From: Coptis chinensis
Lineage: Eukaryota > Streptophyta > Magnoliopsida > Ranunculales > Ranunculaceae
Reading direction: 5' to 3'
DNA: 64,000 nt
Assembly (NCBI GenBank): GCA_015680905.1
Contig: CM027382.1
Span: 16,217,501-16,281,500, forward strand
Below the pieces are notes generated by a model. The model was not told the origin of the DNA, ran no database searches, and saw nothing but the letters and a program-made list of their open reading frames with translations. The translations under genes were made by a program, and so were the position numbers. Each line of letters opens with the position of its first letter. The stretch's first letter is position 1. Shown one piece after another: positions 47,032-61,943 of this stretch.

Positions 47032-50000
47032 TGTCACACCCCGAATTTCGACAGAATTCGAAAAAACAATATTTGTTCCCGACTCTTCGATCTTCGAGGT
47101 GTGACGCACTCTCAACTCCCAAAAACCCATAAACAGTTTAAATATGCGGATAATTAAAAACCAATAAAAATTTTAACTTAAACAAAAGTCCTCTTCATTA
47201 CAAAAATTTACAAATGAAAATGCAAATAACCTTATCTCAACTGAAAATCTATATCTCCTCAAAGGAAAACAATGCCTATCTTGAAATGCGACGCTAACGC
47301 AAACCACAAGCAGCAACCAATCTTCTTCAACACTAAACCTATCAAGACTTATCAACTATGTTCATTTAATGAACACACCCGATAAGCAAACATGCAAATC
47401 GGTCAAGATTATAAAAATGCTTTGGTGTGAGTAGCTCTAAAATACAACATATACTTATACCAAATATATACACAATCCATAACAATGCGCTTAGTTCCTC
47501 CACCGGAAGCCTTTAACTTTCCACGACTAATACAACATCCTTAAGTTCAACAACTAAGGCAGGTAGTTCCTCCAATGAGGCGCTTTAACTTCCCACTAAC
47601 CACACAACAAACTATACTCATAATAAATAAGGCATGTAGTTCCTCCATCGAGGCGCCTTAGGTTCTAACTAAACAAATAACCAACCATGCATATTATATC
47701 CGTACCGCATTTCATGATCAATTACAGAGTGGGTCGTCTCTGCCCAAGTAATTAGTTTGACCCACACTTCTGCAAAACCATATACAATCATCTATCTAAA
47801 GATACATCATTAACCAGCATATTACCATAATTATATTATTTAAGGCTTTCTTGGTATGTCCCTAAAATTCACGTCGTATCTATGTCTTACCTAGTTTTCC
47901 TGGCTACCACAATCGCTTCCCAACGCCGAACATGTACATCCACATGCCTCCCTTTACATAATGAACCACTCCGTGCATAACTACCCTGAGCGGGATGCCG
48001 CACACCAGGTAACCCTCACACGAAAGTCATTATGTAAGTACTGCCACTATTCGGCATAAAATATCGCGCGTCTCGTTCTAATTTTGTGAACGGAATAACC
48101 CAGCCACTATACGGCTACGCTAGAAGGGCCATTCAGATTCACTGAAACGCCAAAAGGGCCAATCACATTACTTACGCCCGAAGGGCCATTCAGATTCACT
48201 GAAACGCCAGAAGGGCCAATCATATCACATACGCCCACACAGGGCAAATCACATGAGTTGTGGTAGTCAGGTTCTAAGATTTTCGTTACGTAATTTATTC
48301 AGGTGTCATACATTCATGACTCATAATAATTCCACTAGATCACGTGCAGGTCAAATACCTTATTGCACTAAGCCACAATATTTAGAAATATCTCAATTAT
48401 ATCTCATAACCACTTTCATTCTTTCACGTGCCAATATATTATTGCACTACGCCACACTCCCGTGGGAAATATCCACAATTACTCTACTAGCATCTCACAG
48501 ATAAAATAATGGAGCGTTTATACATTTATTTCTCCAAAACTATTGCATTTAATATATATATCCCAACATATCATATAATGTCATAATTGCTTCAAACGTA
48601 TCGCATAACATTTTTATAGCGTTTTCGGAATATTATATCTCCTAAAGTTTCTATCTCGTCACGTGTCAAAATATACACAATATCAACGTCAAATCTTTCC
48701 TAGATAATGACAGCCAAATTTATACAAGCTTCGACAATATTTTATTACTACATTTGTCCATATTCTTAAATATGTGAAAAACTGGAAAAAACAACATTCC
48801 ACAGTCAACGGTCAACGGTCAAAGTCAAAGTCAACACATCATTGTCAAAGTCAACACATCATGGTCAAAGTCAAACTGTCATTTCCATGTTCAACAGGTT
48901 CAGGTTCATAGCCATGGTCCATGGCTAAGGTCAAGGTGCATGGCTCATGGGCTCATGACTAAGGTAATGGTTCGGACCCAACTAGCCAAGCCCAAACCTT
49001 AGAACCCAGCCCCAAAAGTTAAAATGTTGAAAGACCCAATTTGGATCTCTATTTTTAAGTCCTCTGGACTGGCCCCAAACAATCAAGCTAAACTGGCCCA
49101 ACAACTTAAAACAAAACCGGGCCCAATCAAAACAAATGAAACTGGCCCATATAACTTAATCTAAAACTGGCCCAAAACTTTAATTGGGTCGGCCCAAAGA
49201 AATAAAAGAATATTGGCTCACAGACTAAACCCAACAGAGAAACTAGCCCAACACTAATAAATAGAATCGGCCCAAACCCAACTAACTTAACTCCGGCCCA
49301 ACTAACAAACCTAAAGGCTTTGGCCTAAGGCCAAAAGCCCAAATCGGTCATCTTCTCCATCAGTTCTCTCCTCCACCACCAGCCACCAAATCGCGCCGGC
49401 CACCAACTCTCCTCTTCATCATATCGGTTTTAATCCCCATAAAAACCCAAACAACATTAATGAAAACAAAAAAACCCAAATCATTCAATCCCTATACTTC
49501 TTCAAAACTAGATCTATAAATTTTCGCCGCCATTAAAGTTTCTTCAAGCTTCAATCATACCTCTTTCCAGCACCCATTCAACCATCAATAACCCCAATCT
49601 TCAATCAATACAAAAAACACAACAATCACAGTTCCCATACTTTTACTGGCGATTCTCTGGCCGCCATTAACAAGTATTGGGAGCTTCCAACAGCCCATCC
49701 GCCAACCCCCAAACACTGGTCTACAGCCCATCATCAGTCAACAACTTATAACAAAACCACCCAACAGTTACATAAAATTGTATCGACGGTTTCTTGGTGC
49801 CGCCATTAATGTTTCTTCAGAGCTTGAATAGCTCATCCAAACCACAATAACCAACATCAAACCTATAACCCCCGACATCAATCAACAAATTCCAAGCCAC
49901 ATTCCAAGCCACAGTAAAGAAAAATGAGTTCAAACAGAGAAACAAAGAAAAATGACGATTTCTATAGATTGGGCTTTAACTGCCCTTAACCGGCCATAAA

Positions 50001-50438
50001 GCGTCGACAGCTAATTCCGAGTTTCGGATGTAACAATTTATCAATACAACAAGAGGAAAAATTAATGACAATAAGCGTACATAAAAAAAATACGTTTAAT
50101 GGAAGCAAAACTCTGACAGCAGTAAAGCTTCGTCCCGTAGATTTGGTGAAATAGATAAAAAGTAGTTACTCACCTTAATAAAAATCTCCATGAATCCTTA
50201 TCGTCCGATTCGTTGCGCTCCCACGCTTGAGCAAACGAGTTTCTATCTCTACCTCCATTTTTATTATTTTTTTATTCTCCAAGAACCCTATTCTCTAGAA
50301 CAATGTGATTATATACTTGGGTTTGAAACCCAAGCCCAACACAGACTCAGGCCCAGAAACCAGGCCCACATATCCCAAATCCAATCCAGCAAATTTTAAA
50401 TTAATTAATAATTACGTATTTTAAATACGGGCGTTACA
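47032..50438 (-). mobile_element. Solo LTR, Tekay/Del-type chromovirus
   Basis: 3,407 bp running on the minus strand from TGTAACGCCCGTATTT to GGGGTGTGACA, the usual termini of Tekay/Del LTRs, and of the length typical for them. Flanking 5-mers AGAAC (47027-47031) and AAAAC (50439-50443) are a target duplication with one mismatch. No internal domain is present. Internal repeats: three copies of a gtagttcctcca(a/t)(t/c)gaggcg-type unit (47490-47670) and about two copies of a 60-bp gaagggccattcagattcac unit (48120-48245). It is nested in CACTA element B. Confidence 0.85.
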
Positions 50439-50443
50439 AAAAC

Positions 50444-53400
50444 ACTAAATATGAATACTTGAATGTAGCTATGATAGTTACCATGAATTGTTTGAATGTA
50501 TCCAGTGAATTAACTAGGCCAAAAAGAACTGTTGAAAAGAGTATAAGACAGCGTGTTCACAAAGTCCACAAACCAAAAAAAATGCCTTAATCTTCACTTA
50601 GAAATTATCCTGGCCATACTGAACGAAATATATGGCAATGTCTACAAGAAAGTACATGATCAACAAAGCATATTCAGTGACAATCCATAGTTGCCAGACA
50701 AGATAACAGGTGCTGGTAAAGACAAGGCAATCTAAGAATATTGTGTTTGGAAATATCTGACTTCCAATAAATTCATTCTAAGTCCCTACATTCCATGCAC
50801 TTCTGTCCATATGTTATGTTGAGTGGTTAACAGACAAATGACACCAGTAGAGAAATAAAACTCAACCTGCAATTCCTTTAATTTCATATCGGGTAAAAAT
50901 TTAAGAAACTGTCTTACTGATGGTATCTTGTCTCGTGTTAAATGGCGTCGACTCCATTTGGTTTCGAGGGTTTTCCTGCATGTATAAATCAACCCAACAA
51001 TCAACTCTACCCACCAAGTCTTATGTTAAAAATTAACATTGTTATTGGGCACTATGTTTCGGAGTGCAAGCACCTGAAAATCGCATTGGACAAGGAGAAA
51101 ACCAAAGTTCTACAAACAACAAAATTTAAGCGTTGCATCAATAAATTCTCCCCGGTTGGATATTGTTATTTATAGGAAGCAGAAATGAAAATAATATAGA
51201 AAGACTTAAAGGTTTGGATAAAGATAATGAATTGCATACAACACCTCTCTTCTTAGTCCGGAGTCTATCAGCTCCAACACACGAAAGCATGTTAATCCAC
51301 AATAAAACAGGGAAAATGTGCACTTTAACTCTCAAATGAAAACATCTTTCCCAGCAAACTTAGTCATATACAATACCGTGACTTGGGGGTACATGGTACA
51401 AACAAAGTAAAGTTTGGTGCATGCAGAAAAGCAGTTCTTCATGTCAGAGCAGAAAGAAATCTCTATGCATTAAGAGATGGTATTGATTGAGTTCAAACAG
51501 CCAAGTTTCGGTGCGTTAAAGCTCAGTTTATTTTCTTAAGTTAGTCCTAAATCATAATAAACTATGTTCATCAGTCGTCCAGTAACAAGAACAAGTCCCT
51601 AGAACATTGTTCACCTCATTTTCTAACCCATGTTGTCCATTTTATAGTTCTATAGAAGAAAAGTTCACAAGATTTAACGATATTAATCTCCGAATTTCAT
51701 TAAGAATATACCTGAAATTTTGACACTAATTGTATGACATTTGATAATATCACTAGTATCTCAATTTCCAAACCTCTAAAATGTCAGTCGCAATCCAAAT
51801 TTTCAACTATAATAATCCCATGGAGGCCATACAGAACTACGCTGTAAGTTTCCTTCGAAAATGACCCTTCAAAACAAGATTAGAATCGTTGTCTCTGTAG
51901 TTGGAAATTTACCCATCTCGCCATAAAATGCTCGACTCCAGATCCACAAATTGGTTTGCTCCAAAAGCATAGAAGGGCATTTATTGTTGTAATGGCAAAT
52001 GGAAATCCATTGTTTATAAATTGTTGTCTGTTAACCCAACCAATCATGATCTCTGACACCATATTCCAAAGTATGTTGCAGTCTGTTAGAAAAATGCCTC
52101 GTATAGCACCGAGTAAAGAGATCCACCACGGCACCACCCAACAAGGACCGACCCAACTAAACCAGAATTCTCATAAAATACGACCAAACTTGCCAAGAAA
52201 AGGGACAATACAACTATACAAGAGTAAATGATTAACTGACTCTAGAACTGTAGCACAGGGAAAAAAAATTGTAGTGCAGAAAAGACACTGATCCTAAGGT
52301 TTGACCTATGGATGATATTCAAGTTTTGCTCTTATTTTATTTTGCAATCTTCTTTTAGCTTCAATCCAACTTCTCTAGTAATTATTGAATCATCCGATTA
52401 TTAAAAAATTATGGGGAACAAAAGGGTAAAGTTTTGATATCTACTTCCGGAAAACGCTGAGACAATGATATAACTTAAAAGAGTGTCTTACTTGTATCTT
52501 GACATCCACTTGTCCACACTATCTATTACTCCTGTGCCAGTTGTTTTGGCTACTGAGGCCTTTGTCAATGACTTGCTGTTTAGGTGGATATGCGCTTTTA
52601 GGGTGGCTCAAATGTGCAGTGCCGGACTAGTGAGGAATCTCGAAAGTCGTCTCATGCTAAGCAAAACAACTCTGAGAATTTCTGGTCCTCTATTAATCTC
52701 AATTTAGAATCAACTGAACTACCCTCGCCAAGTGTAAGTAAGAGTTTATTAAATTTCTGTACTGATTAACCCTGCTTAAAAGTCAAACGGGGAATTGATC
52801 TAAAATTCAAGTTTGTGATCATAAAATTCAATAAATAGCAGCACACACCTTGTTCCTTTTTAGGTTATTTTTCAAGTTATCATTGTTACCAAAAACAGCT
52901 TTAATACGTACTAGAAAAATGTACACGTATGTGCAAACTTAAATGAAATACTGGTTTTAGTTGTTGTCATTAGATCCAGAAACTAAAATAGAAAATAAGC
53001 AATTTGTTTCTTAGTTGGTATTTTTAATTAACAAAATGACTCATTTATTGTGCTCTTGTGCTAAAATATGTAATAACTTAATGACCAGTCAATTGAGATG
53101 TACCCCATTCTAAATTATGGAAGTCAGATGGCATTCGAGGTAAACCAAAGCCAGCAAGTTGTATAATGGAAGTCAGATGGCGTCCTCCTGATATTGGGTT
53201 TGTTAAGGCCAAAACAGATAAAGTGCCTAAGTAAAAATATCATGGCTCTTGGCATCCAAGAAGCTTGGCATTGACACCAGACACAATCCTGTTCTCTGCC
53301 TTCCATCTAACGTAATCAATGCGAGAGAACTTGGTGAAACCCCATCCATTTCCTCCTAACTTAATAAGGGTTTGGGAAGACAAGACAAGACAAGACATAT

Positions 53401-53450
53401 GCTCTGTTCATATTCTTAGTCTAGACATAATTAAATTAACAAATTATTAC
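50444..53450 (-). other. CACTA interior, no recognised gene
   Basis: Short frames only. One exon-like piece (about 50979-50869, minus: KTLETKWSRRHLTRDKIPS then LKFLPDMKLKELQ, framed by a tacatgcag acceptor and a gttgag donor) and a frame at 52137-51880 (WISLLGAIRGIFL, GFPFAITTINALLCFW) look protein-like but match no family I know. A local direct repeat (atggaagtcagatggc) occurs at 53118 and 53167. Confidence 0.4.
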
Positions 53451-55921
53451 CTAAGATGCATTTCCAAGCCCTGAAGATTGTCGCTTAAGGTCTACAACTT
53501 CATCCTCAAGTATCTTGCGAGCCTTGTCTGCTTCATCAAGTCTTGCCATGACCGTCTCATAACCTGACTCACTGCTTTCACGCGCTCTCTTCTCTCTTTG
53601 AGCAATCTCCTTATAAGGAGCTGAAGCATGGTAAACAGTCTTTGTGACACCACCACCTAGACCGCGAACACGTCCCCTTCTATCACGACCAATAACCTAT
53701 TAAGCAAACAAATGTTTCGGTAGAACTTTGAACAAAACCTATTTGAAAAACCAAAACAAGATGAGAAGCATCACACCATTGCAACGGGGTCATTATCTAG
53801 ATCCCTTTCCACTATGTCAGGCTCTACGCTAACAAGTCTGTTAATTTCCTCCTACAAAAGAAATCAAAGTCACCATTTCTTAAGTACATAATAGCTAGTC
53901 ATACAAACATAAGCAATAGCTATACAAATATGTCTTGTTGTATCTTACAAGAGATTGCCTCGTTTCAGTGTTGATGAAACTCCCATCTCTCCTCGTATGG
54001 GTGGCCACATATCCCTGTGTCCTCGAAACCTCACCAGTAGGGCTATCCTTTTTCTGTAACATATTAAACAAGTACGTAGATAAAGACTAATAGTTTAGTG
54101 CATACGATAAATTTTTAAGCACTAAATAGATGTTTACCAACTGCTCAATAACTGGAGCTGCTCCCATTCTACCAGTTGTATGTGGGTTCTTCATGTTTTC
54201 CCTTGCCAACTTGCCATTGCATCGCTTGATTTTATCCTCTTCAATTGAGCACATGTCGACAAATGCCTCCCATTCTTCCTTTTTCACCTCTTTAGGACCA
54301 TTTCTTTTTCGCTCTGCATCTATTAAATACATGTCATAAACCTTACGAAGTTCATACTTTTTTTGTTTCCAAGCTGTATTAAGCTTACGAAGAGTGCATT
54401 CTTTTCGGATGAGTGGAAGATCAATTTCTTCCTGTAAATTGGACATGTCAAAGTCATTAGTAAACAAGTTTGGATGCAAAACAAACTAAATTCAAATGTC
54501 TACTGAAATAAAATTAGGTGGAGTGATTTGCACTTACCAAGACATCCTTCCACAATTCATCCTTCATTAATAATGGAACTTCTGCCCAGTCCTTGTACAT
54601 AGGTGGGCAGTGTGTCCTAGCCACCTGCCCGACTATTGTGGCATACTTTGCTCAATATTGTCCAGTAGCTTGTCCATCAGCAGTGAATGAATCTTGGACC
54701 TAAGTGAATGAATATACATAAACATATTACAACGCCAATAAGTAAAAGAAGGTAAGAATCTTGGACCTAAGTGAACACTGGGTGATAAGATGATTTAATC
54801 TGTTGTTATTGTTATACTTACCAAAGGTGTCCGCCTGTCCAGTTAGTCCAGTTCCAAAAAAAATATTAGACGAAGTATTTTTGGCATGTCAAGGATAATT
54901 CTATACTTGCTGCCCCAGAATTATCCAGATGGGTTACGAACAGGAGGATGGTTACAGTCAAAATATGAACTCTGGCCATGTCTGCCCAGTCCCCTTCTCC
55001 TTCTAAGATCATCATTAAGGACACATAGTTGCACAGAAATTCCCATATTGCGGGCGTGATCTTATCCACCACCAGTTTCATTAGCGGTGAAAAGTTGCAG
55101 ACTATTATTCAATTGTGTATTTTAATTCATGCTCCAAAATTTTGTCATAATACCATCTTTCGTAATCAAGTTATTTCAAATGAGTCATTTAATGACACAT
55201 CAAGTTACAAGTTCAGACCCCAAGTTATTTGCACACCCGCTTATGTTCACTTCCCTAGACCTATTGATCATTCTACTTATATTGTGTGCTAAGATAACTG
55301 GGTGGCAGAAATTTCATGCTTCAATGTTTCGCTACTAAAATCTGTCTAAATGACGTTCTCTACTTATGCTTAAGATCTGATATTATCCAGTGCACTAAAT
55401 GAGACAAAGTATTCCTTAGTTCATCCTCGTTAGCTTACAGATAAGAGAAGGATAATAAAAATATCAACTTCTTTTCCTCATCAGTTTTCCCATATAAGAA
55501 ATAAATACAGGTGTACCTATATTTATCACCGAATTCCTATTTAATACTGCAACTAACCACATACAAGTTAGAATAACAACCAACCAAGTTATTCAGTGTT
55601 AACACAATAACAAGAACCAAAATCTTCGGTGTAGTTCCCATATAAAACCACAGCGACATGACTCAACAACGGTAAATGAAGATCACAATCCCATGAAGCT
55701 AATGATATTTAATGTCAAGAGCAGCAAATAGGTGAGGTTTAAAGGTCACTAAGCGACTAAGAGCATAGAATACGAAAGGTTTACAATGCCAATTAAGTAA
55801 CCAATAATCAAATCAAACTTATTACTTTACCTTTTGGTTTCGTCCTCGTCTCACTTGCTTCAGAGCCACTTGCTTCATATTCATTTGCCTCAAATCCACT
55901 TGCTTCAGATGCTTCTGACAT
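53451..55921 (-). CDS. Transposase_24-type (Ptta/En/Spm) CACTA protein
   Basis: Exons with clean gt/ag sites: 55921-55831 (MSEASEASGFEANEYEAS, acidic/Ser repeat start), 54699-54538 (VQDSFTADGQATG then DWAEVPLLMKDELWKDVL), 54431-54138 (LNTAWKQKKYELRKVYD, EEWEAFVDMCSIEEDK, HTTGRMGAA), 54053-53949, 53851-53777 and 53696-53451 (GRVRGLGGGVTKTVYH, then a coiled-coil tail to a TAG). The W-K-x-x-K ... W-x-x-F-V ... H-T-x-G-R order is the plant transposase_24 signature, a DNA-binding accessory protein like TNPA. One TGA-type break is seen in the 54699 exon (TGQY then TGA). A linking exon between 55831 and 54699 is uncertain. Confidence 0.7.
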
Positions 55922-56085
55922 GACTTCTTTTTACCTAAATATAGAGTTTAACAAAATGGCTCAAATCTAAGGTGACATAATTAAACATCTGCATCATACA
56001 TTTAAGGTGACGGAATTAAACTCATCATACAATGCACGGAATTAAACTCATCATATATTGCACCATTCAAAGAAAAAAAAATTAG

Positions 56086-56118
<33 letters not shown>

Positions 56119-56345
56119 ACTCTGTAACTCACCTGTACCATGCTGAGAATTTGAAATATGAAGAGAAACAAAAGATACTTAATTCAAAAAAGAGATTATT
56201 TCTTGATCCTAAATAGACCCCTTGTCTAGCATTTAAAGAAGAAGATAAAAAAAAAAACAGTTGAAAAATGACCAAGTCAATAATATATTGATAAGTTTCC
56301 TAACACGGAGGATTACACTTTTAACTTGATGTTTTAAGATTAAAA

Positions 56346-59300
56346 TTAGTCTTCGGCAACTTCTAGAACGTCTTTAAGTAAAGTTGTTGACGAAGAATCA
56401 TTAGCTCTTGTTCTAGCCTCAAAGACCAGTGGGCCTTCGTAAGCATCTATCTCTTGACTTAACCTCTTTGGAGCATCCAAGACAACATGCCAATTATCTC
56501 TACTCAAATCCCTGCAATAAAAACTTGTTTAGCTTCAAAAGCGAGAATAAAGAGCTCATCAACTTCACTTGTATTCCTCATGAACTTCCCAAGATTTACA
56601 AATACCAAGTTTGTATCCGGATCAACTATGCAACCATTTGTTTTATCCTCAATTCGCACCCAATCACAATAGAACACAATTGTTTTGAATTTTACATAAT
56701 CAAGTTCAAGAATTCTTTTGACAACTCCATAGTAAGTGACTTCATCATCAACAAGATTCTTATCCTTGGCACTTGCCCTAAAACTAGTCACAGCCCTCAT
56801 TGAGACCCCACTATTCTGTGTTGTTGTCGTTGATTCAGAATCTGATGTATAAAAAGCATACCCGTTCGCTGTGTATCTATTATATGACATCGCTGTAAAA
56901 GATGGACCATCAACAATCTTCTTGAAAACAAATTCTTCTTCGTTTTGTAGTTGTAGTCTTAACCAAGGAATGTAATCCAACTCTTTTGCTTGACTGCCCC
57001 TACAATTTTTACCCCTTGATTTATGACTTTGGAGGTATACTTGGTACTTCCTATGAAAATAATAAAAATTTAGGATAATTGACATGTAGAACTCAAGTAT
57101 TGACTACCAAAACAGTGGTAAATGCATGACTTACTCTTCCCACTCAACATTTTTTGGAGAATGCGTCAAAACCCACTTGCGAACTTGTTGATACTCTACA
57201 TTTGGAAGAACGTATTGCTTTCCCTTTTTATCCATAGGGTGTCCACTTTCGATAGCCTCATTCATGATCACCCTTCTCCCATTCTTATGGCTTCCCAAGT
57301 TGCCATCATGAATGTACTCCATGCAGTACATCATCGCCTCTTCCACAAGGTATTACTCTTGAATGCAACCCTCTACAAAAGTCTGATTGGTCACATACCT
57401 TTTATAAGTCTTCATCATCTTGTGCATGTGCCATTAATTAATACAAAATGACATACTAATCACAGAAAAAGAATATTGTGAACTTTACTCACCTCTCAAA
57501 CGGATACATCCACCTATATCTAACAGGTCCGCAAATTTGTGCCTCTTCCGCTAAGTGCACAATAAGGTGTATCATTGAAACAAAAAATGAAGGCGGGAAG
57601 TATTTTTCAAAGACACACAAAGTTTCCACGATGCGTATTCTCATGGTTGAAAGCTTTGCACGACAAATAACTTTGGAGCATAGGACGTTAAAGAATAAAG
57701 ACAATTGGCGAATAGCTTCACGCAATGGCTTGTGTTTTTTGAATAGATGCATCAATAACACAGGCAATAAATGTTGTAAAAGGATGTGATAGTTATGCGA
57801 TTTTAAGTTCTTGAGTTAAAAGTCCTCCAAGTCCACATTATGTTTCCAATTTCTACTATATCCAACAGGAACCTTCAATTGGTGCAAAGTTCTACAAATC
57901 AAAATTTTCTCTTGCCGAGAAAGAGAAAAAGCACCTATTGGATAAGACCACTTGTCATTCTTCATTACCGGCCACAAGTGTTTCTTTATCTTCCTAGCCT
58001 TAAGGTCTAAACGGGCTTCGAGTCCATCCTTACTCTTAACTGTACCCATGATTGTTGCAAACAGAATTTCCGCAATATTTTTTTCCACGTGCATCACATC
58101 TAGATTGTGGCAAATAGGCAGATGCTGTAGGAACTAAATATATAAGTGAATATATGGATATGTATACATAAAGTTACATGATATACTACTACACAAATGT
58201 TAAAAATACCTCCCAATACGGCAATGTAAAGAAGATAGAATCATTTGAAAATGCTGAATTTTCTAGTTCTTTAGTTCTTTTTCTCTTCTTCTTCTTTCCT
58301 TCGGGTGTATCCGGTACCTTACCAAACTTGTTCTGAATTTGACTTATTTTAATTTTTACTTGAGAACCCTTTAAACGAATAGGGCGCTTACCATGTTCTA
58401 CTTTGCCATTAAATTGTGCCTTCTGGACTCTAAAGGATGATTCGGGTCTATTAGGAACTTTCGATGACCCATATAAGCAAACTTTTTTCCATTCTTCATC
58501 CAAGTAGAATTTGTATCTTCACTACAAATAGGACATGCATACCTTCCCGCCGTTTTACGTCCAGAAAGATGGTGAAACGCAGGAAAATCGTGTATCGCCC
58601 ACAAGCAAATTGCCTTCATAGTAAATGTCTCTTTAGCATGGGAGTCATATGATTCAACTCCAGCACCCCATAACTGTTGTAGCTCTTTGATTAAAGGCTG
58701 CAAGAAGACGTCGATATTATCCCCTGGGCTACTTGAACCAGGAATTAGAAGTGTCAACATAGTAAACTCTTTCCGCATACACAATGATGGAGGCAGATTG
58801 TATGGAGTAACCATAACAGGCCAGCAACTATAAGTGCTGCTTTTGTTCCCAAATGGATTAAATCCATCTGTTGCAATCCCCAATCTAACATTACGTGGCT
58901 CCGCAACAAACTCAAGCCATTTAAAATTAATTGAATTCCACATGGAAGAATCAACAGGATGACGCATATAGCGTTGGTCAGAAACTGCATTTGCATGCCA
59001 TTTCATATTCTTTGCAATCCATGGTATGCTATACATCTTTTGCAATCTCTCGGTCAAAGGAAAATACCTTAGCTTCTTCCATGGTTTAATATTAGCCTTC
59101 AGTTTTAACGGGTTCACTGGTTGCCATCTGTTTTTACCACAAGTGGGACAACTAATCAAATCTTTATATTTGTCACCCCAATATATAATACAGTCATTTG
59201 GGCATGCATCAATAATTTCGCACTTCATGCGAAGAGGTTTGATCAAGTTCTTAGCAGCATAGGTCTTCTCAGGTAGTGTATTCTCTTCTGGTAGAGTTTT

Positions 59301-59847
59301 TTTAAGGAATTGCAGCAACTCTGTGAAGCTACTATTAGACCACTTGTGTCTAGCCTTCATGCTCAACAACTTAATCGTTGTCGATAATTTCAAATCTTCA
59401 CCCTGACATGATGGATATATTGGTTTTAAAGCATCCTCCATCAACTTGTCATATTGAACATCCTGCGGTATAGCATTGGGTGAATCTCCATCATCATCTC
59501 TATCATCAACTTTGTTAAGACATGCATCTAAGTCAACAGGATGACTTCATCCAAATGTGTCATTGACCATCTTTTCCATCATTGGCAACATATTTTCAAG
59601 ACCCCTAGTAGAAGAACTAGTAGGAGCTTCAACATAGTTACTACTTCTGGAAGATGGCTCTCTATGATGTATCCATGATGTATATGTCTCGTCTATACCA
59701 TCATAGATAAGATGCTCAGCAATACCAGTCAAGTTCCTTTCCTAATTTCTCTTGTGTGAACTGGATGAATGATTTAACACCTTGAAGGTATTCAGTATAC
59801 GAAGTCGGTGCTTTCATCCAGTTCTTGTTTGGAATCATTGAAGACAT
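56346..59847 (-). pseudogene. TNP2-type CACTA transposase gene
   Basis: Starts at 59847 (MSSMIPNKNWMKAPTSY, the transposase-associated domain), but the zinc-binding CPC...C block is missing where the frame shifts near 59730. Exon 1 continues to 58210 with the TNP2 core (59444-58398: CPNDCIIYWGDKYKDLISCP, ATDGFNPFG, PGDNIDVFLQPLI, CPIC). Exons 58124-57493 (HNLDVMHVEKNIAE, FPPSFFVSMIHL, GPVRYRWMYPFER; DUF4218), 57418-57135 and 57050-56346 (DUF4216: ELDYVKFKTIVFYCDW, DEL-FILAFEAKQVF) follow with good splice sites. Breaks: a TGA at about 59548, a frameshift near 58430, a TAA near 57817, a TAA in exon 3 and a frameshift near 56510. The DDE-type enzyme would cut and paste element ends. Confidence 0.88.
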
Positions 59848-60051
59848 TTTCTTGATAAATACATCAACATATATAATATTAGTATGATTTCAGAAAGAGT
59901 ATTCAACTTGAAACCTAGGAAAGGCCGGTATATATCATAGAAAGTGGTACTCAAATTCTTTTCTGCCTCCTAACACACTTAGCACTCGAACAACCCACCT
60001 ACCAAGTCTAAATGGTTTGCTCAAGATTGGAACAATTACAGTAACAATGCA

Positions 60052-60100
<49 letters not shown>

Positions 60101-61506
60101 ACACTTGGTGATTTCATGTTAATAGCAACTTCTTTATTCTCTATGGCCAAGACCAATTAATGCCAAAAAGTCATATCATATACAAACAAGAAACTAGGTT
60201 ACTTGAAAATATAAAGTTTGAAATAAACTAATCCAACTCAAACTAAAACCTGTAGATATATATTCTAAATTAGGCTAGTTGAGTCATGCAAAAACCGGTT
60301 CTTAGATAGAGAATTCTTGTTACTATTTTGAGCAAAGCATAAAGAAACTGAAATGCACATGGCTAGTGCAAGGCCCAACATTAGTATCGTTACACTATGC
60401 ATATAACGCTTATGGTGTCGACACACCAATTTTCCAAGTTCCAAATATATGTGAGTTTTATTATAGTAATAAGACAGCCCCAATGCAACCACTAATGCCA
60501 TGACATAAAGAGCCTTATCGAAAAAAATTATAAAAATTAATGATATAAAGAGGGCATCAGAAAACTCTTATATAACATAAACACTCGTGAAGGGAGAAAC
60601 CATCACCATGCCACGCACTCAAAAACAACAGGACCAAGTAATAAACACAAAATCATTGTTATACATTATGAAATATCAAAATCCAGCTTGACAATGAACC
60701 ATTAATTATCTCATCTCAATGGAGACAATATAAACAAATGAATACAGCAACAACCTAGACCAAATAATATATTCCAAGTTACATCTACTTCTATCATCAC
60801 TTAATAACATTTTCTTCAAGTACCACATAAAAAAATAGCAACCTTTACCAAATCATCATCATCTATTATAAGTAAAGTATAAATAAAGTTAAACCGTTTA
60901 CACCTTGCCTTGGCAAAGCAGTGAGAAAGATTCACCATTTCCTTGAAGAAAAATTCCAACGGGAGAAGAACCTATCAAATCAAAACATCTCCCAAACTTG
61001 TTAAACTGAAAAATAAGTTCTATAACAGTATCTAAACCACCAATTTGGATAGTTTGGGATTGGTCTTGCTAGCTATTGATTTGCTTGGACTGCATTTGAC
61101 CAGTTTGTAAGATCATGGTTATATACCTATCCTTTTTAACCCCATTAGGCAAGTCTGCCCGACTGCTTGTATAGTGGATCTTAAATGAGCATTTCATGCA
61201 TATTGGATATATGCCTATATCGTCGGTCTATTTTTTAGGGAAAATATGTGGTACAGAGTTCTCATTCAAGTCAGGATCTCAGGCAGACCAGCCAAAATAA
61301 CATTAGAAGCTAAAACCGCCGGATCTGTGATGGTTATCGAGATGTGCATGCAATGAAACAAGGCATATGTTTCTCTAGAACCATCATAGATCTGACCGCG
61401 TCTATACATATTTTGTTACACCTACATTTTTTAATAATCCCATTCTTTAACTATGAAGCAAATTACCTAGAAAAAATTGTTTCATGGGTTAAGGTGCATT
61501 ATTGTT
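59848..61506 (-). other. CACTA 5' region, non-coding
   Basis: Upstream of the transposase start. Contains an (AT)n run at about 60056-60098 and AT-rich sequence. A frame at 60501-60265 (MALVVALGLSYYYNK, then a hydrophobic LGLALAMCISVSLCF) is plausible as a small membrane peptide but has no family support. Confidence 0.4.
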
Positions 61507-61530
61507 CAAGTTTAGACAATTAGACTTGAG

Positions 61531-61592
<62 letters not shown>

Positions 61593-61864
61593 TATATTTC
61601 AACTAAGTATCAGCTTCTTTAGTTCTTTACCGGGGAAAAAAAAAAAGGTATCAGCTTTAGTTCGAAGGATATAATACAGTGTAATCAGGCCATTGAACAA
61701 CATACGAATACTTTGCACAAAATGGAAACTCAACAAGTGAAGAACAAACTAGTAAAACCCGTAAGAAAATCACCTCGATTTAACTAAGAGTGTATTAAAT
61801 TTCGTATACCCCTTCAACCCTAAACCTTTAATTCCTAGGTTTAGACAATTAGACTTGAGTTCTA

Positions 61865-61943
<79 letters not shown>

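Noticed and set aside
48430..48445. cactacgccac as a CACTA terminus
   Set aside because: It lies inside the Tekay-like solo LTR, is part of a repeated cactaagccac/cactacgccac motif there, and has no partner or target duplication.
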